Below, in pieces: positions 6,041 through 6,153 of a stretch of DNA of 6,153 bases; positions within the stretch are counted from its first letter, which is position 1; every line of letters starts with the position of its first letter. The notes below the pieces were generated by a model, which was not told the DNA's origin, ran no database searches, and saw only the letters and a program-made list of their open reading frames with translations. Where the stretch lies: positions 1 through 6,153 of the forward strand of contig JAFKLV010000121.1 in assembly GCA_017304125.1 (NCBI GenBank). The letters are read 5' to 3'. The position numbers and the translations under genes are program-made. The stretch comes from Sphingomonadales bacterium (GTDB taxonomy: Bacteria > Pseudomonadota > Alphaproteobacteria > Sphingomonadales > Sphingomonadaceae).

Positions 6041-6063
6041 ATCATGCTAATATCGCGCCCTCG

Positions 6064-6153
6064 TCATTCCCGCGCAGGCGGGAATCCATTCTGGCTGGTG
6101 GTGCGACTCTTGCGCTGACCTGCGCGAATGGATTCCCGCCTGCGCGGGAATGA
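6064..6153. repeat. REPIN-like inverted repeat doublet (28-bp perfect arms, 34-bp spacer)
   Basis: Bases 6064-6091 and 6126-6153 are perfect reverse complements over 28 bp. Each arm contains its own hairpin, ATTCCCGC - 4 bases - GCGGGAAT (6066-6085 in the left arm; the reverse-complement copy is at 6132-6151). The 34-bp spacer (6092-6125) is not symmetric. Two head-to-head REP units of this kind form a REPIN, mobilised in trans by RAYT transposases. The unit also fits the ATTCCC-N8-GGGAAT pattern known as dRS3 in Neisseria, and similar sequences occur in many proteobacteria. The right arm ends at the last base, so the true end may lie beyond the window. No gene is visible in 5944-6153. Confidence 0.85.

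Noticed and set aside
5944..6045. N-terminal extension of methionine gamma-lyase to an ATG at 6045
   Set aside because: The extra codons give a Pro/Leu-rich stretch unlike family members. They overlap most of the palindrome and the leader hairpin, and an ideal ribosome site precedes GTG 5943.
5944..6060. SAM riboswitch in the megL leader
   Set aside because: I could not find the conserved cores or pseudoknot layout of known SAM riboswitch classes; only simple inverted repeats are visible.
6041..6067. Promoter for megL: ATGACG (6067-6062) and CATGAT (6046-6041) on the minus strand
   Set aside because: Both hexamers are only 4 of 6 matches and the spacing is 15 bp; it is too weak to annotate, though the position next to the palindrome is suggestive.

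Overview
The window is high-GC proteobacterial DNA and most resembles a sphingomonad-type alphaproteobacterium (Sphingomonas or a relative). The signs are strong G/C bias at third positions (for example 42 G/C in 60 bases at 1081-1140), tightly overlapping operon genes, and a familiar set of housekeeping families. This placement is inferred from protein and codon character, not from a marker gene.

Left part (1-2722, + strand). Four genes are chained by 4-bp stop/start overlaps. They are the C-terminal TPR-rich end of a protein, probably an M48 metalloprotease of BepA type and cut by the window edge; a membrane-anchored DsbA/ScsC-like thiol oxidoreductase with a CGYC active site; an ABC ATPase; and an ABC-2 permease. 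The last two closely resemble E. coli YadG/YadH. Together they suggest an envelope-directed operon: protein quality control, disulfide handling and an exporter whose substrate is unknown.

Middle (2723-4218). The + operon meets a leftward series of genes at a small hairpin (2733-2753), a candidate shared terminator. The last leftward gene encodes a single-pass membrane protein that I do not recognise. It is clearly poorer in G/C than its surroundings and looks acquired. Upstream of it is a GNAT N-acetyltransferase of normal composition.

Right part (4219-6153, - strand). An Lrp/AsnC-type regulator lies 57-60 bp downstream of a methionine gamma-lyase (megL), which converts methionine to methanethiol, 2-oxobutanoate and ammonia. 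All active-site residues are present, including the lyase-specific cysteine. The pairing recalls mdeA/mdeR of Pseudomonas putida, but here the genes are in tandem rather than divergent. The megL leader holds a 38-bp imperfect palindrome and a hairpin next to the Shine-Dalgarno. Further out is a pair of perfect 28-bp inverted repeats, a REPIN-like element, ending exactly at the window edge.

No tRNA, rRNA, CRISPR array, transposase or phage gene was seen. I found no clear new multi-gene system. The best leads are the unrecognised low-GC membrane protein, the megL control region and the repeat doublet.
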